From Alligator mississippiensis (lineage: Eukaryota; Chordata; Crocodylia; Alligatoridae), in the NCBI RefSeq assembly GCF_030867095.1, contig NC_081824.1, positions 238,974,719 to 239,038,718 of the forward strand: a stretch of 64,000 nt of DNA. Reading direction: 5' to 3'. The notes under the pieces were generated by a model. That model searched no databases and was not told where the DNA came from. It saw nothing but the letters and a program-made list of their open reading frames with translations. Positions 45,801 to 56,048 of this stretch are shown here, piece by piece. The stretch's first letter is position 1, and the number at the start of each line of letters is the position of its first letter. A program made the position numbers and the translations under genes.

Positions 45801-46529
45801 GACAGCAGGGACTCTCTCTTGTGATATGCTGTCTGTACAGTGCACACTATGAAGTAATTCTGATTTCAGCCAAAGCTGCAGGGCACTACACTAATAAAAA
45901 TAATCAGTAATAACTGCACTGGTGGTTTTGCTTGATTTGCATTCCAGTCTTGGACTCTGCTATTCCAGTCTTGGACCCTGCTGCATAGCTCTTCCAATGA
46001 CCCTCCACTCTGAACTACAGCACCTCTTGCTACTCCAATATGGGGCTTTGTTCATCTCAGTCTTAACCTAAAATTACTTACAAGTCTCAGTGTAAACTGA
46101 AAGTTGGTTTCTCTTCCACTAACTGATAACAGATTTTATAATGAAACTGACCTGGGGGCTTTAATCTAATGAAAACTAGTCTGATACACTCCAATAAAAT
46201 AATGAATAGTCCTCTAGACCATATGGCCTTTGAGGTTTCATGATTAAAATGCGTCCCAGCTCTACAAAACTATTAAATGGGCAAGCGTTCCAAGAGTTTC
46301 CTCTGGAGAATGTATTGTAAAAATCCTTTTTCTACACAGACACATGCACATGCCATCCTAAGGACATTCACTTACTTGCAAAGTTCATGAGTGTCTCAGA
46401 GCTAAAGACTTTGTCTAGAAGTCGGATCTCAGCGAGTGCCTCCTCCTCCTCCAGCAGTAAATGGACAATTCTCTGGCCAAGAAATCCCCCTGCTCCTGTC
46501 ACCAGACAGGTCACTCCAGCCAAAGACAT
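33014..46529 (-). CDS. HSD3B1: 3-beta-hydroxysteroid dehydrogenase / Delta5-4 isomerase, three coding exons
   Basis: Join 46529-46376, 38199-38035 and 33828-33014 on the minus strand: 1134 nt, 377 residues plus stop (mammalian HSD3B1/2 is about 372). The family oxidises 3-beta-hydroxy-5-ene steroids with NAD+ and isomerises them to 3-keto-4-enes, in ER or mitochondrial membranes. Visible features are the Rossmann TGAGGFLG (residues 11-18), a probable cofactor-binding acidic end DK (39-40), the catalytic YTSS (125-128) and YAETK (158-162), and a hydrophobic segment at about 288-313 where the family has its membrane anchor. Splice sites are all GT-AG and phases match (phase 1 at both junctions). 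The middle exon is exactly 165 nt as in mammals. Orthology to HSD3B1 or HSD3B2 cannot be decided because those are mammalian duplicates. Introns of 4.2 and 8.2 kb are filled with transposon debris. No break was seen. Confidence 0.95.
33829..34123. other. HSD3B intron, 3'-side unassigned part
   Basis: This is intronic sequence next to the last coding exon. No repeat or conserved element was recognised. Confidence 0.6.
34124..34597. mobile_element. MITE in the HSD3B intron, with GGTGCATCTACAT ends
   Basis: GGTGCATCTACATATG at 34125 and its inverse CATGTAGATGCACC at 34584-34597 form terminal inverted repeats. The last 75 bp (34522-34597) form an inner hairpin, with ACACTTTACTGTG facing CACAGTAAAGTGT. 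The GC-rich middle includes a G-run at about 34277-34290. No protein is encoded. Flanks give at best a weak TRCTG repeat, so the superfamily is not settled. Confidence 0.6.
34598..35247. other. HSD3B intron, unassigned part
   Basis: No exon or transposon end was recognised. A moderately GC-rich patch at about 34690-34860 may be left from a GC-rich DNA element. Confidence 0.5.
35248..35485. mobile_element. Hairpin MITE in the HSD3B intron
   Basis: It starts GGGTATGTCTACATGTGCAT. A near-perfect hairpin lies at its far side: CAGTAGACTATTTTACTGTG (about 35389) faces CACAGTAAAATAGTCTACTG (about 35451), with a loop containing TATAATGTCACTTTTTTATG. The expected GTAGACATACCC right terminus is missing, so the copy is truncated or rearranged. 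It is related in its CATGTCTAC and TGCATTA words to 34124 and 48914. Confidence 0.6.
35486..36375. other. HSD3B intron, unassigned AT-rich part
   Basis: AT-rich sequence without coding, hairpin or repeat signals that could be recognised. Confidence 0.55.
36376..37425. mobile_element. Composite fold-back element in the HSD3B intron
   Basis: It begins GGTGCATCTACACAAGATGC, a MITE-type start. It continues into a GC-rich palindrome centred near 36795: 36540-36790 is mirrored at about 36800-37060 (GGGGCCCTGGGGCCGGAGCG with TGCAGCCCTGGGGCCCC; CCCTGATTTGTGCACA with TGTGCACAAATTCAGGGGGC). It ends in AT-rich GTTAATGTGTTAACTGTGAT and TAATTGACAGCC near 37420. Opposed long frames on both strands are effects of the symmetry. 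The two ends may belong to different elements. Confidence 0.55.
37655..37765 (+). mobile_element. Penelope-like element 3' tail
   Basis: CTGATGAAGGGTATTTGTAT, then AAGCTTGCAAGGAAGAATTT, AACTATTTGAGTTGGCCTAA and TTACCCAAAGAACCTTGT, line up word for word with the tail at 1920-2050 read on the minus strand. Only the tail is kept. It sits about 270 bp from the middle HSD3B exon in the intron. Confidence 0.7.
38035..38199 (-). CDS. HSD3B1: HSD3B coding exon 2 (165 nt)
   Basis: It begins after TTTTGGCAG with GG TAC AAG, completing Arg52, and reads [20 protein letters not shown], then [12 protein letters not shown], ending NVT plus one base before the donor GTGAGC. The HTASIID stretch is the strand that lines the cofactor site in this family. 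It is exactly the length of the mammalian exon and both splice sites are sound. Confidence 0.95.
38200..38881. other. HSD3B intron, unassigned part
   Basis: Intronic sequence upstream of the middle coding exon, with no recognised repeat. Confidence 0.55.
38882..40236 (+). mobile_element. Unidentified CATTGGC-type element, copy 4 (long form, 1355 bp)
   Basis: It starts CATTGGCGATGTGTATGGGG and, like copy 1, has CCCCTGAGATTGGC about 50 bp in. It is flanked by ACCACTTGA (38873-38881) and GCCACTTGC (40237-40245), seven of nine identical. The GC-rich interior carries a strong hairpin (39445-39755) and repeated CCATTCAC-GGAGCCC and GGACCAGGTCAT blocks also found in the fold-back at 36480. No transposase is visible. 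If the boundaries hold, this is the longest member here and shorter copies are internal deletions. Confidence 0.55.
39445..39755. repeat. GC-rich hairpin inside copy 4
   Basis: The stretch 39520-39567 (CTGGGCTCTGCCTGCTCCAT, then GCCTTTGAAAGC) is mirrored at 39631-39680 with about one mismatch in 20. Weaker pairing extends to 39445 and 39755. The loop is about 63 bp. Confidence 0.8.
40548..41970. mobile_element. Non-autonomous DNA element (about 1.4 kb) with internal tandem repeats
   Basis: The left end TAGGCTACGGACAGACATT faces the right end AATGCCTGTCCCTAGCCCTA, an inverted repeat of about 20 bp with a few mismatches. The middle (about 40800-41160) has tandem units of about 70-85 bp with CCCAGAGGGGGACTCTTCCC themes. 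The outer parts share TTTAAACTAGTTTATG and AACTGGTTTA words. No transposase frame exists. The flanks show no clear target duplication. Confidence 0.6.
41971..42863. other. HSD3B intron, unassigned AT-rich part
   Basis: No coding or repeat structure was recognised. Confidence 0.5.
42864..43238. mobile_element. Probable hAT-like MITE
   Basis: CAGTGACATAAGCAGAACTG at the left and CTAGTTATGCCCATG at the right make a weak terminal inverted repeat of the CAGGGGCATAACTAG type, with GGTGTCCAGGGC and GGCACCCAGGATG placed symmetrically inside. No target duplication was recognised. Confidence 0.45.
43455..43568 (+). mobile_element. Penelope-like element 3' tail
   Basis: It shares with 37655-37765 the words GGGTATTTATATCCGAAAGC, AAGAATTTTTCCAACTATTT and TTACCCAAAGAACCTTGTCT. 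Orientation is plus. Only the tail remains. Confidence 0.7.
43569..46375. other. HSD3B intron, unassigned AT-rich part
   Basis: The remaining intron next to coding exon 1 holds an AAACAAAACA-type simple repeat and C-run at about 45040-45110. No further exon or clear transposon was seen. Confidence 0.55.
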
Positions 46530-46598
46530 TGCAAAAGCTTGCTCTTCAGTTGCAAACTGGCCAGCTCTAGAACATGGAGCAGATATTCTTTGCCCTGA
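46376..46598 (-). CDS. HSD3B1: HSD3B coding exon 1 with 69 nt of 5' UTR
   Basis: The exon opens after a strong acceptor, TTGTTTTTCTTTTCAG. The ATG at 46529-46527 has G at -3 and starts [19 protein letters not shown], the family's N-terminal cofactor loop. Coding ends with one base of codon 52 before the donor GTAAGT. Because this exon has an acceptor, at least one non-coding exon lies further up at higher coordinates; it was not found. A two-codon upstream frame, ATG TTC TAG (46575-46567), lies in the UTR. Confidence 0.93.
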
Positions 46599-47479
46599 CT
46601 GAAAAGAAAAACAATCATCATTACCTTCAAAAAGCTTAAGAAAATCAGTGATCATACCAGAAAGAGATTGCAAAGGGAAAAGAATATAATTTCAATAACC
46701 AACCCAAATTCAACAACTTTAAAACTATTATCTGATTATTAATATTCAGAAGTTGCCCATGCATTGTTACCATGCAAAAATCACTAAGCATTTAAGAATT
46801 AGATACTATAAACTGAACACATTAAAATTAAAATGTTAAAATAAATGTTATTAGTAAATAAATCCTACAGTTATCTGCCTCTGGCCTGGATTCCTACTTC
46901 CTTGGGTTTATAAGAAGGAACCAGACAGCTCTTAGTATTTATATGCTTCACATCTGCCACCGTTCTTATCTTGCTTTCCCTCCCTTCCTCCCTCTTCAAT
47001 TTATGATGAAACTAAAGCTCCCCCTAGCCACTGCCCGCCCATTTGGAGAACATCTTTGAAGCAAAAGATTTCTGAGCGCATATTAAAATGTAGCCCCTTT
47101 TTTCTAATTCTGATGCAAAAAATAAATAAATAAATAAATAAATAAAAACAAAGCAAAACAAAACCTTGTGTAATTTCTGCTGCAACCAGTACTGAGTGTC
47201 AAAGTTCTGACCATTTCCCACCATCTTAATCTCAGGAGGGAATACGGCAGGGTCCAAAAGTGTCTATCTGTTGGCTTCATATTTCCTTTCAGTCTCTTCT
47301 CAGGACTAAAGGAATTAATTATTCTTCAGGAGACCATACTTAACCCTGCTGATATTACCTATGTTCTGTATGATTAACTTTGTGTATCCTTTATCTGTCT
47401 CTCTCTGTTGGTATTCACGTTCATCAGTTTGAGAGCTGTTTGTGTCAGTTTTAGCTGTGTTGAGGTAAAACTGCTTAAA
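46599..47479. other. HSD3B 5' side, unassigned, with (AAAT)n
   Basis: An AAAT microsatellite lies at about 47118-47147, followed by an AAAACAAAGC run. The non-coding first exon and promoter of HSD3B should lie in this direction but cannot be placed by eye. Confidence 0.5.
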
Positions 47480-47610
47480 CACCAAAAGCCAAATTAACTT
47501 TGCCTTGCTTCATAGCATCAGAAAAAGTAGACTGTTGCCTATGAAAGCTTATGACTCTCTGAACTAGTTAGTCTCTAAGGTGCCACCCTGCCCTGCCTTG
47601 TTGTGTGTCT
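47480..47610 (+). mobile_element. Penelope-like or related retroelement 3' tail
   Basis: ATCAGAAAAAGTAGACTGTT, then GCCTATGAAAGCTTATGACT and TAGTTAGTCTCTAAGGTGCC, is a widespread sauropsid repeat tail (GAAGTGGGCTGTTGCCCACG, AAAGCTTATG, AAGGTGCCAC). Assignment to Penelope-like elements rests on the shared GAAG...AAAGCTT layout and recollection of such repeats. Confidence 0.5.
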
Positions 47611-48913
47611 TCGCTGTCCCTCCCTTCCAAAATTATAAAGTTTGAAAGGGTACAAAGGCTATAAGAGAAAAATAGGCAAAGGTTGCCAAGGGGTCAGCAG
47701 CTGTGATGAATCCCTGCCATGGTTGGCAGTGGAGAGACCCTCAGATCCAGAGTGAAAGTAGAGGCTGGGGAGGACTCCAAATAGGAATCATTCCTGGGAT
47801 GGCATTGCAATCTGTTGTCGACTCTCAAAGAGCAAAGCATCTATAACTACAAGTCCTTACATTGGGTTCAAATTGAGATCTAGTAACCACCTGTTTCTGA
47901 AAAGAGCTGAAATCTCTTAAGTGCCTGTGGGTAAAAGTCCCTATAATCAGATGGATTAATTAACAGGCCCACAAGATCTAGGCTTAGAGCCCCCTGAAAC
48001 AGAAGGCCCCCACCCATTTTGGGAGCTCCTATGGCTGCTATTTTTCTGTAGGCTCAGCTGAATCACAACATATAGCACCAGTGGTATCATGTTGGCTCCT
48101 GGAGAACCTGTGCCATCATGGCCATAAAAAGAGGGATACAAGGCCATCCTAACCCCACAGAGAGTGCTCATACTGGCAATGTTATAATGGAGGTGGTGGT
48201 CAGTATAGTCTTCTTTGGGACCTCTGCTCTTGAGTCTAGGGCCCTAAGAATCCTTAATCCATCCTTGTCAATAGTGGGTTCAGGTTGAGCATTGTTATCT
48301 ATTATTTCCTAAAAGAACTGAAATCTCTGAGTCTCTGCTTGGGTAGATTAGGGTCTAAAAGAGTTGGGTTGCATAAGCAATGGTAGTATGCATCAGAAAG
48401 ACAACAGGAGACACAATGACACTACCAATGCATTGGATTAGTGGCAATGACTTAGGCCAGCCTGTGTTCTCGCTGAGAGATCCCTTAGCCTTCAAAACAA
48501 CATCAGAAGGGACCTAGCAGATCTGGTGACATCTCTGCACCTTTAAGGTGGGGCATGGGAATGTGCAGACACATGCAACACGTGGTGTCAGACACCAGTG
48601 GAAGGCAAGTTCTTTTGCAGCTTCTGAGAAGACTGACAACTGTCAGCCTACTCAGCTTTCTTTCAATGCAGTCAGGCTTCTTTCAATGCTGAACTGAAAA
48701 TTTCAAAAGTGTATTCCCTGTGGCACAGGGCAGAGAGAGAAAACAGTTTCAAAACTCTTGACAGGGAGACGAAGGATTGACCTAGCTGAGCAGCCAATGA
48801 CAAGTTAAAGGGCTCATGAGCCCACCTGAAGATGTGCTCTGAAGTAGGGTGGTGCTACAGGTTACCTTTGAAAAGTCATGAAGATATATAAGTAGGACCA
48901 TTCACCCATTAAA
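47611..48913. other. Unassigned stretch
   Basis: No gene or repeat structure was recognised. Confidence 0.5.
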
Positions 48914-49097
48914 GGCCATGTCTACACAAGATGCTGACTGCACAGTTGTTACTACACAGTCATTTAGTACTTGCATAGTACTGCGCAGTAACTCATTATT
49001 ATTGAGCAGTAACATTGCATCATACTTCATGCGACATGATGCTACTGCGCAGTAGTAATGAGCTACTGTGCAGTCAGTGTCTCATAGACATGGCCAA
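48914..49097. mobile_element. Palindromic MITE (about 184 bp)
   Basis: GGCCATGTCTACACAAGATG, then CTGACTGCACAG, faces CTGTGCAGTCAG, then TGTCTCATAGACATGGCC, so the terminal inverted repeats are over 30 bp. A second inner pair (ACTGCGCAGTA at 48979 and 49036) makes the whole element fold. The termini resemble those at 34124, 35248 and 36376. The flanks share only AAA. Confidence 0.72.
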
Positions 49098-50735
49098 AGG
49101 GTGTTAAACTGTGCTAGATACCCTCTAAATGTTTTAAAGTTAAGCCACTCAGGGTGAAGGCAGTCTTGTAGCCACACTACCCGAGTTGAGATAAAGTGTT
49201 GCTAGTTAGCTCCCTGAAGATAAAACAATCATTTTGCATTCCTGCAGAAGCCCAGGGTACACAGTTTCCAGTTCCTGTACCCCTATCCATCCTCCAAAAC
49301 TCTACTGGTCTCCCCTCTCCCCCCTGCACATCCACACTGAGAATAGCTGTGCAAGTGCAGTGAGTTTTGGAAGCATGCTTCCCACAGTTCCATGGTGTCA
49401 CCACCTGGCAGCTCCACTACCCACCATTGGGGGTTATTGGCTGGGACAGGGATGCATGCATTCCTGGGCCCACCCATCCCTCTGTCCCTTCCCCCAGCAG
49501 TCTTCCATAGCTCCCCTCACCTGGGACCAGACTTGGAGGGGTTTGCCTGGCCATGGGAGAACAGGGGAAAGGGGCCAGGAGGATGTGTGAAAATTTAAAT
49601 TAACCTCAGGTAAAGTGAGCTTAATTGAAATTTTCCCACATCTTGTGCCTGTCTTAAAGGTGCAGGCAGCCCAGAACAAGCCCTGGTGGTGAGGGGAAGG
49701 GGACTGAGATGGGGCAGGGAGCTTAAGGTCAGATTTGGCAGGGTTCTTTGCAGGCAGCTGGTGGGGAGCCAGCTGTCTGAGCTTCACTTACTCTCCAAGG
49801 CCAGGATGAGACCATGGAGGACTATGGAGGAAAGCTGGGGTCCTCCCTAAGCTCCCCCCTCCATCTGTGACAGGGCCATGGGGGGTTCAGCACATATTGT
49901 TGCAGGTGGCTGGTGCTTGCCAGGTCCATCCCACTAACTCCCAACCAGAACAGGAACATGGTAGCCATGGCAGTGGAGGTCACAGAGGAGAACTGCCAGG
50001 TTCTGGACACCATTCTGGCTCTGGCAGTCTCCTTTGTGCCACCCACTGCCCAGTCCCTGGCCCTGACCTCACCTGCCCCCAGCAGCTGCCTGCCACCCAG
50101 CAGCAAGCCCCGCCATGGGCTTGGGTTGAGGTGCAGTGGTGCATCCAGTGGCCAGGTCTCCCTGCCCCTGCACCTGCCCCAGGTCCCCCAGCAGCCAGGC
50201 ACCCTGCCTGACCCCTCCCTCCCACTGCTCATCCAGGCTCCTTGAAGCCCCTGCACAGGACCTGCTCACAGCAGGGCCAGCACCACATGCAGGCCCTGCT
50301 GGCCCTGGCCCCATGTTGGGGGTGGGGGGGGGCAGCCATGCAGACAGATCAGTGGTTACCTTTGCCCCCAGGGGACCGCGCCCCCCCCCCCCAATCCACT
50401 GGGCTCACCACAAGGTCTGCACCCATGGTGGTGCTGCCAGAGGCCAGGGTGCTGGATTCCTGTCCATGGGATCTGCTCCATGGGTACTGTTCCCCACCCC
50501 AGAAGGGCACATAGAGCGCAATATACATAGTTTGCACAGGGAAGAGGGTGCTTTATTGGGGGTGGGTATTGGGGTTGGTGGCAGGGTCTGTTGTTGGGGA
50601 GGGACGATGGAAGGGAGTCTCTGTTTGGGAGGGAGGGTTGTATGGGATCTGTGTTTATGGAGAGAAATAAAGACTTTGGCTGAAAAGTGTCCACAGTGAG
50701 TGTGGTGCTAGGAGTGTGCAGTGAGCCTGGGGTGG
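49098..50735. other. GC-rich stretch without a recognised gene
   Basis: Frames up to 187 codons exist on both strands but are Pro/Gly/Ala-rich, overlap each other and carry no motif. This may be the internal part of the Harbinger-like element that follows on the minus strand. AATAAA occurs at about 50665. Confidence 0.45.
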
Positions 50736-51127
50736 CCTACAGTGGGGGATGCAGGAGGAGGTGGTACACCAGCACCTCCCACATATGGTGCCCTGGCCCC
50801 CTCTTTTGGGGATGAGGCTTGCTCAGTGGGGAAGGCCCATTGCTGTTGCTGCCACCGCAGCTAACATCCCTGCTGCTAGGCTTCTTCCACCTGCCACACC
50901 TCCTCTGCCCATGCCTCACAGAACAGCTTCCCCTGTGCTTTGCAGATGTTATGTAGCACACAGGCTGTGACAATGACCCAGGGGGAATTATAATTTCCTA
51001 TCAGAAGCTGATGCAAGATGTTTCTGCTGTGCAATGTGAATGATTTATTCAGGGGGAAAAAAAAAAACTTGACATCATAAGCTCTCAAGCCTGTTACCTT
51101 CGGAATGACTTCAAACAAACAACACAC
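50736..51127 (-). pseudogene. Harbinger-like transposase C-terminal remnant
   Basis: The minus-strand frame reads NSPWVIVTACVLHNICKAQG followed by KLFCEAWAEEVWQVEEA. The xxVxxACVLHNIC motif is the hallmark of the end of the PIF/Harbinger (HARBI1-type) DDE domain. Only this end is clear; the catalytic part is not recognisable. It is a DNA-transposon fossil and not the HARBI1 host gene. Confidence 0.55.
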
Positions 51128-52899
51128 CTTTCCCCCCTTTAAGATACCGTACTTACATACAGCTAACTTACATACCAGATCTCACAGGTTCATTAAGGAT
51201 CAGTACCTGGATGTGAAACATCCAGTGAACACCTATGTGCTTTCAGAAGAATGCTACTTATATATTTCCCCGCCTTAAGGAACTGCCAAGACAGATGTCC
51301 TGCTTGGTGTTATGAAATGCTCTACAGCCGCAGAAGCTAACTTATAAGTGAGGCATGAACCCTCATTTCAGTTCTTGTGGACTTAAAATATCATAAAGAC
51401 AGCAGTGTCAAGTCTACAGTAGATGTGCATTCTGACCATTTCAATGTCTCTAGCAGTTGCTGTGGGAGATGCAGCTCCTCTCACTTCTTGGCTCAAACTA
51501 CTGAGTAGTGTTGGAGTGCTCTATTCATCTCATCTGCACTGAACACTCAAAACTTGTACTGAGGAACTTATTTACAGCTCAGTTCATGCTTGTGATGCAG
51601 TCAAGAACACTTCTGACCCTGAGCTGCAATAACAACCTTTCAAAATTCAAAACTGGATTTGCTTACAGAGGCCTTGGTAACAATAGGCAGACAAGGTAAC
51701 AATACCACTCAGAGAACATAACATAAAATGAGAAGGTCTTTTAACAGTGCTGATGCATTGCCATTTTTAACAAGGACCTCTTTCACTTTACAGTGCAGTC
51801 AAGAACTTAAGCCTCTGGTGTTTTTCACCCAAAAGTATCTCTTCCACTCGTGTGTGTGGGTTGATGTACATATATTGTTTGTCTGTGAATTTAAATTTGT
51901 GAATGTTAATCCCAAGTGTTCTGAAATTTAGAATGCTGGGTTCCAAGTATTTGGAATGCTATCTTGGGATGCTAGGTTCCAAGTAAATAGGGATAGGGCT
52001 TGTATTAATTATTGTTAAATGTGCTTCCTTTAAAAACATGGAGTATATGACACTGGCTTTAGTGTTGTCCTCTTGATTGGCATCCAGGAGCATGAAATAG
52101 GCAGGCTCTGTAGATTGGCAGAGCTGCAGCTTGTGATTAAGAACCGGAAATGTAACTGACAATTTTGGTACTCTGGGCAGAGATGCTGTCATGTGCCAGA
52201 GAGTAGGTGTGAAGAATGGTGGGAATGCCAAGTGGTGGGGCCATCTATAATTATATCAGCTTAGGATATTGCCCAAGATATTGCCCAGGATCTACTAACA
52301 AGGGGTCAAAAATATTCAGCTGGGCCCAGAATGCAAACTCTACAAGCCCCATCAGCCAATACTGCAAATACCTCTTCCATCATTCACAGAAAATATCTAT
52401 ACTAGCCTGTATTACCTTCTTCTTATACCCTTATCCTGGTGACTACAGCCTTCCTCTTACCTCCTCCAAAGTGCCCAGTAGTTCTGCTTCCCTTTTCCAA
52501 GGACCACAAGGAGTTATGCCAACAATAGTAGGAGGAGAAGGAAGGGCAAACCCTCATTGTTTGACTTTTCCTCTGCTGCAAGGATTTGAGGAACTTTTTT
52601 CTACACATCTTGTGACTTCTGGCATAGGTCAGGAAACTTCTGTCACAGAAGGCCTTCGTGTACGTGGATTATGTCATGCCCTGCCAGTCCTGCATCATAT
52701 ATCTGCTGCTCCACAAACACTGTTAATTTTTAAACTGTAAAGATTACTCAGTATTCAGGTGAAAACATTTTCAGACAGTAGTTTGGCTGAAGCTAGGAGA
52801 ACAAGCTTACTTCAAACTCTGACCATCCTAGGCCTTTGAATGCTGAAAGTTGTGAGAAGAGCAAGGGATGGATTAGTCTGGATAGGCCCTGTTTACATG
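51128..52899. other. Unassigned stretch
   Basis: The longest frame (174 codons at 52216-52740, plus) has no motif and ordinary composition. CAATAGGCAGACAAGGT near 51679 recalls the Penelope-like tail but is too short to call. Confidence 0.45.
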
Positions 52900-53000
52900 C
52901 TGTTCCTGTTACCATCCATTTTCTGCCACTGAGAGATACAGTGCACTGGGCTAGGGGGATCTGTGGGCTGATATAGTATGATGTCTTTTAGGTTGTTTTG
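52900..53000 (+). mobile_element. Possible decayed CR1/L3-type 3' end
   Basis: GAGATACAGTGCACTGGGCT, then AGGGGGATCTGTGGGCTGAT and ATAGTATGATGTC, loosely follows the LINE 3' UTR GGAGTCAGGATACTGGGCTA, GATGGACC, TGGTCTGACCCAGTATGGC. It is short and diverged. Confidence 0.35.
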
Positions 53001-55845
53001 CAAGAAGGAGGAATATAGAGAGTGGAAAATACATAGGAGCAGAGCAAAGCAATCAGATGGCATATACATGTGAGGGGCCCTCAGAATAGAGGAGGAGAGA
53101 GGTGCATGTCTTAGTAGTAGGGGTCCTATTTAAACATAGCACCAGTCAAGGCCAGCTTAGAGCAGGGAGGAAATGCTGGCCTTCAGAGGAGAAACCATGA
53201 ACAGCAGAGGACTCCTAAAAATCTGTGAGTCTTTATAGACCCATAAACTTAACTTGAGTGAAAAGGTGAAAGACCTGCATGCCTTGACATAAGCAGATAA
53301 GAGGTGAGTGACCTTAAGTGATAAGAAGAAAGTATAATTAACAGACAAGCACCTGACTTGTATGAAGCAAGAAATCACAAACACAAGTTATGGATATTTT
53401 TAGAAAGTACTTGTATTAACCACAATGATGTTATGACAACTTATTAAAGTGATTATTAATTATATAATGGATGATTAATGTATGAAAGGAAGAAACATTA
53501 ATGTGTGAAAGTGGGGGCAAATATCTACAGGGAGAAAAGTTTTCTTAAGTACTAATATGTATAGGATGGAGTGGGCATAATTCAGTATAAATGTAGATTT
53601 CTAGCATAATGCCATGGGTGAGTCAGTGTACCATGTGTTGAACAGATGCTGATTCATAGATCACCAAACTACCCTATATAAAATCCCTACATAAAAAGAG
53701 TGAACCACACTTTGGGTATGATGTTAAAAATATATTAAAATGTTTAAAGACAAAGTTAGGAAGAGAGGCCAATCTTATACACAAGTTGCTGGACCGGGTT
53801 TTAGGAGCTATGGGTTCAGCTCTTAAAACAGCAAATGGGAATGAAGCAAGAACTGCAGGAGCAGAAACACCATACTAAATGCATGTGATGGGGTGTGCTA
53901 CCCTGTTACGAAACAACCCAGAGCCCATGCCTGAAGTGGGTGTGATGCAGTTATGAAGGACTTCATCCTGGGATATTTAACAAACATTGAGATGAGAACT
54001 GAGGAGGAATGGAGAATGAAAAAATAAGTAGTGACCATCCATTACTGGGTACTCTGCTGGGCTGAAGGGCAAGAATTTCCTGTATAGTCTGAGATACTTA
54101 ATCAGCCCTGAAAGCTTTGTTTTGATGGTAATTTTGGCCACTTGATTTTAAGCGCTGAGGCTATGGACACATGAACTCAGTTACATTCTCTGACTTGTTA
54201 CTTGCCTCTAGCAGCAGTTAGCTTGAAAGGCATCTTAGAGTGAACAAGTGTTTTGTGAAGGTTTTTGCTTTGCTTCCTCCTCATGTGGCTGCTGGAAAGA
54301 GTGGCAAAAGCAGTACAGAGAGGTAGGGGACATCCAGCTTCCTTTGAATGAATACTTTTCCAATTTCTTCTTCACATCAGGAGTTCCCTGCATATTTTAT
54401 GTATGCAAGAGTATTATTTCTCATGGAGAATCAGGCTGAAGGGGAATGCTCCCTGAGTCAGCAACAGCAGGACAGTGGACTGGGGACCTGTATGGAGGGT
54501 TCGATTTGCAGAAATTAGTAAACAAACAACAAAAAGTCATTACTCATTTTATCTTTTACTAGATTGCTTGTATGTCCTCTTTCTACAAAGGTTTGCCTGG
54601 ACTATTTAGACTCTAACATTTTCTGCTTTATTTTTGTATGACATCTTGAGCAATGGATGCCCATCTAGAGAGAGTGAGGTCTCTCTATTTTTCTATTATT
54701 GTTGTTTCTTTACTGTAGTTGGCATATTCCCAAATTTTATTTGGATGGTGAGAAGAGCCATGATGTTAAAAAGTGGCCTTTTGGGTGCTGTCTTTTTTTA
54801 ATGGGAGTTTAACAGGTGTAAAAGGCTTTCAGTAAGCTTATCCTATTTAGAACTTAAGTTGTCTGAGATACATGTGTCTCCACTGATACTTCACAGTCCT
54901 TCACTCAGGGCCCTTCTCTGTGTTCCAGTGATAACAAACCTTGACAGAGACTTGCAACCACACAGATAAAGCTCAGGAATTACAGCAAAATAAGCATTTT
55001 GATAGATTTCAAGGATGTTCCCCTACAAACAATAATGTATCATACTGATAACCTTGTGAGGACAACTCTGCAGTAGCTATTTATCTCCTATTTCCTGGAC
55101 ACTGTGACAGGAATAAAGACTATATTTCTTTAAAAAAAAAATGAGCCAGGCACCTGGCTTTAACACTTCTAATAGAGTTCTACAAGTTTTTAAAGTCATT
55201 ATTGTCAGTCCAGAAATCTACAAGGCTTTCATGAATCCAAACATGAAATAGTCGTAGGCACACTGGGTGGGCAAAGGCAGACCCCAAGACCCCTAGAGAT
55301 CTCAAGGTGCTGTGAGCAGGACCAGAAGGCAAATTCAGTCCTAATAAAGGCAGAGCTCCTGGGGACAGAAAATGAAGAGTTTGGAGCTGCCCCTCTGCAG
55401 TGTAGTGGATTTGTTTCCTCTTTACTCTTTTCCTGAGACCACTCTCTCCTCTAACCTTGTGTCCCTAGTAGATAGACGGAAAGTTGGGAATTGAGACAGG
55501 AGCGGTTGGGGAGGTGGTAGCTCTCTGCTGTAAGGAAGTGGGCTGCTGCTAATAGAGCTGGGGAATGACTGTAACCAAATCACTTTTTAAACATTGTCTT
55601 AGAAGCAAGCTAATATTGCTGCACCTTTGCCAGACAACAGCAGATTTTGATGCCTTTCAGGTCAGGTTCCAGGTGGAGAATAAATCTATGACATGGACCT
55701 GTGCTATTTCCTAGTGAAATTGGTTTGTTCATAAAAAGTACCCAAGCCCTATTTCCTTAAACTGGGTTGTCAGAGATAGCATACTGGTAAAACCATTGTG
55801 CGAAAACCTCAGCTAAGACATCATGGGGTCCATCCAGGCTGCTTC
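53001..55845. other. Unassigned AT-rich stretch
   Basis: No gene, repeat array or transposon end was recognised on either strand in nearly 3 kb. It is the quietest part of the window. Confidence 0.5.
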
Positions 55846-55853
55846 CTTTAGAC

Positions 55854-56040
55854 CAGAGGTGGGCAATTAATTTGGGCAGAGGGCTGCTTACTGAGTTTTG
55901 GCAAGCCATCGAGGGCTGCGTGACAGGCAGCCCAGGGCAGATAAATATTAATTTTCTAAATTTTTTAGGGTTCCCACGGGCTGGAGAGAATGGCCTGGCA
56001 GGTCACATCCGGCCCCTGGGCCACATTTTGCCCACCACTG
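55854..56040. mobile_element. hAT MITE (187 bp) with perfect 8-bp target duplication
   Basis: It starts CAGAGGTGGGCAATTAATTT and ends CACATTTTGCCCACCACTG, clear hAT-type inverted termini. The 8-mer CTTTAGAC is present at 55846-55853 and 56041-56048. Its beginning (GGGCTGCTTACTGAGTTTTGGCA) matches 29825-29850, so it is a short deletion derivative of the 29802 element family. Confidence 0.9.
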
Positions 56041-56048
56041 CTTTAGAC

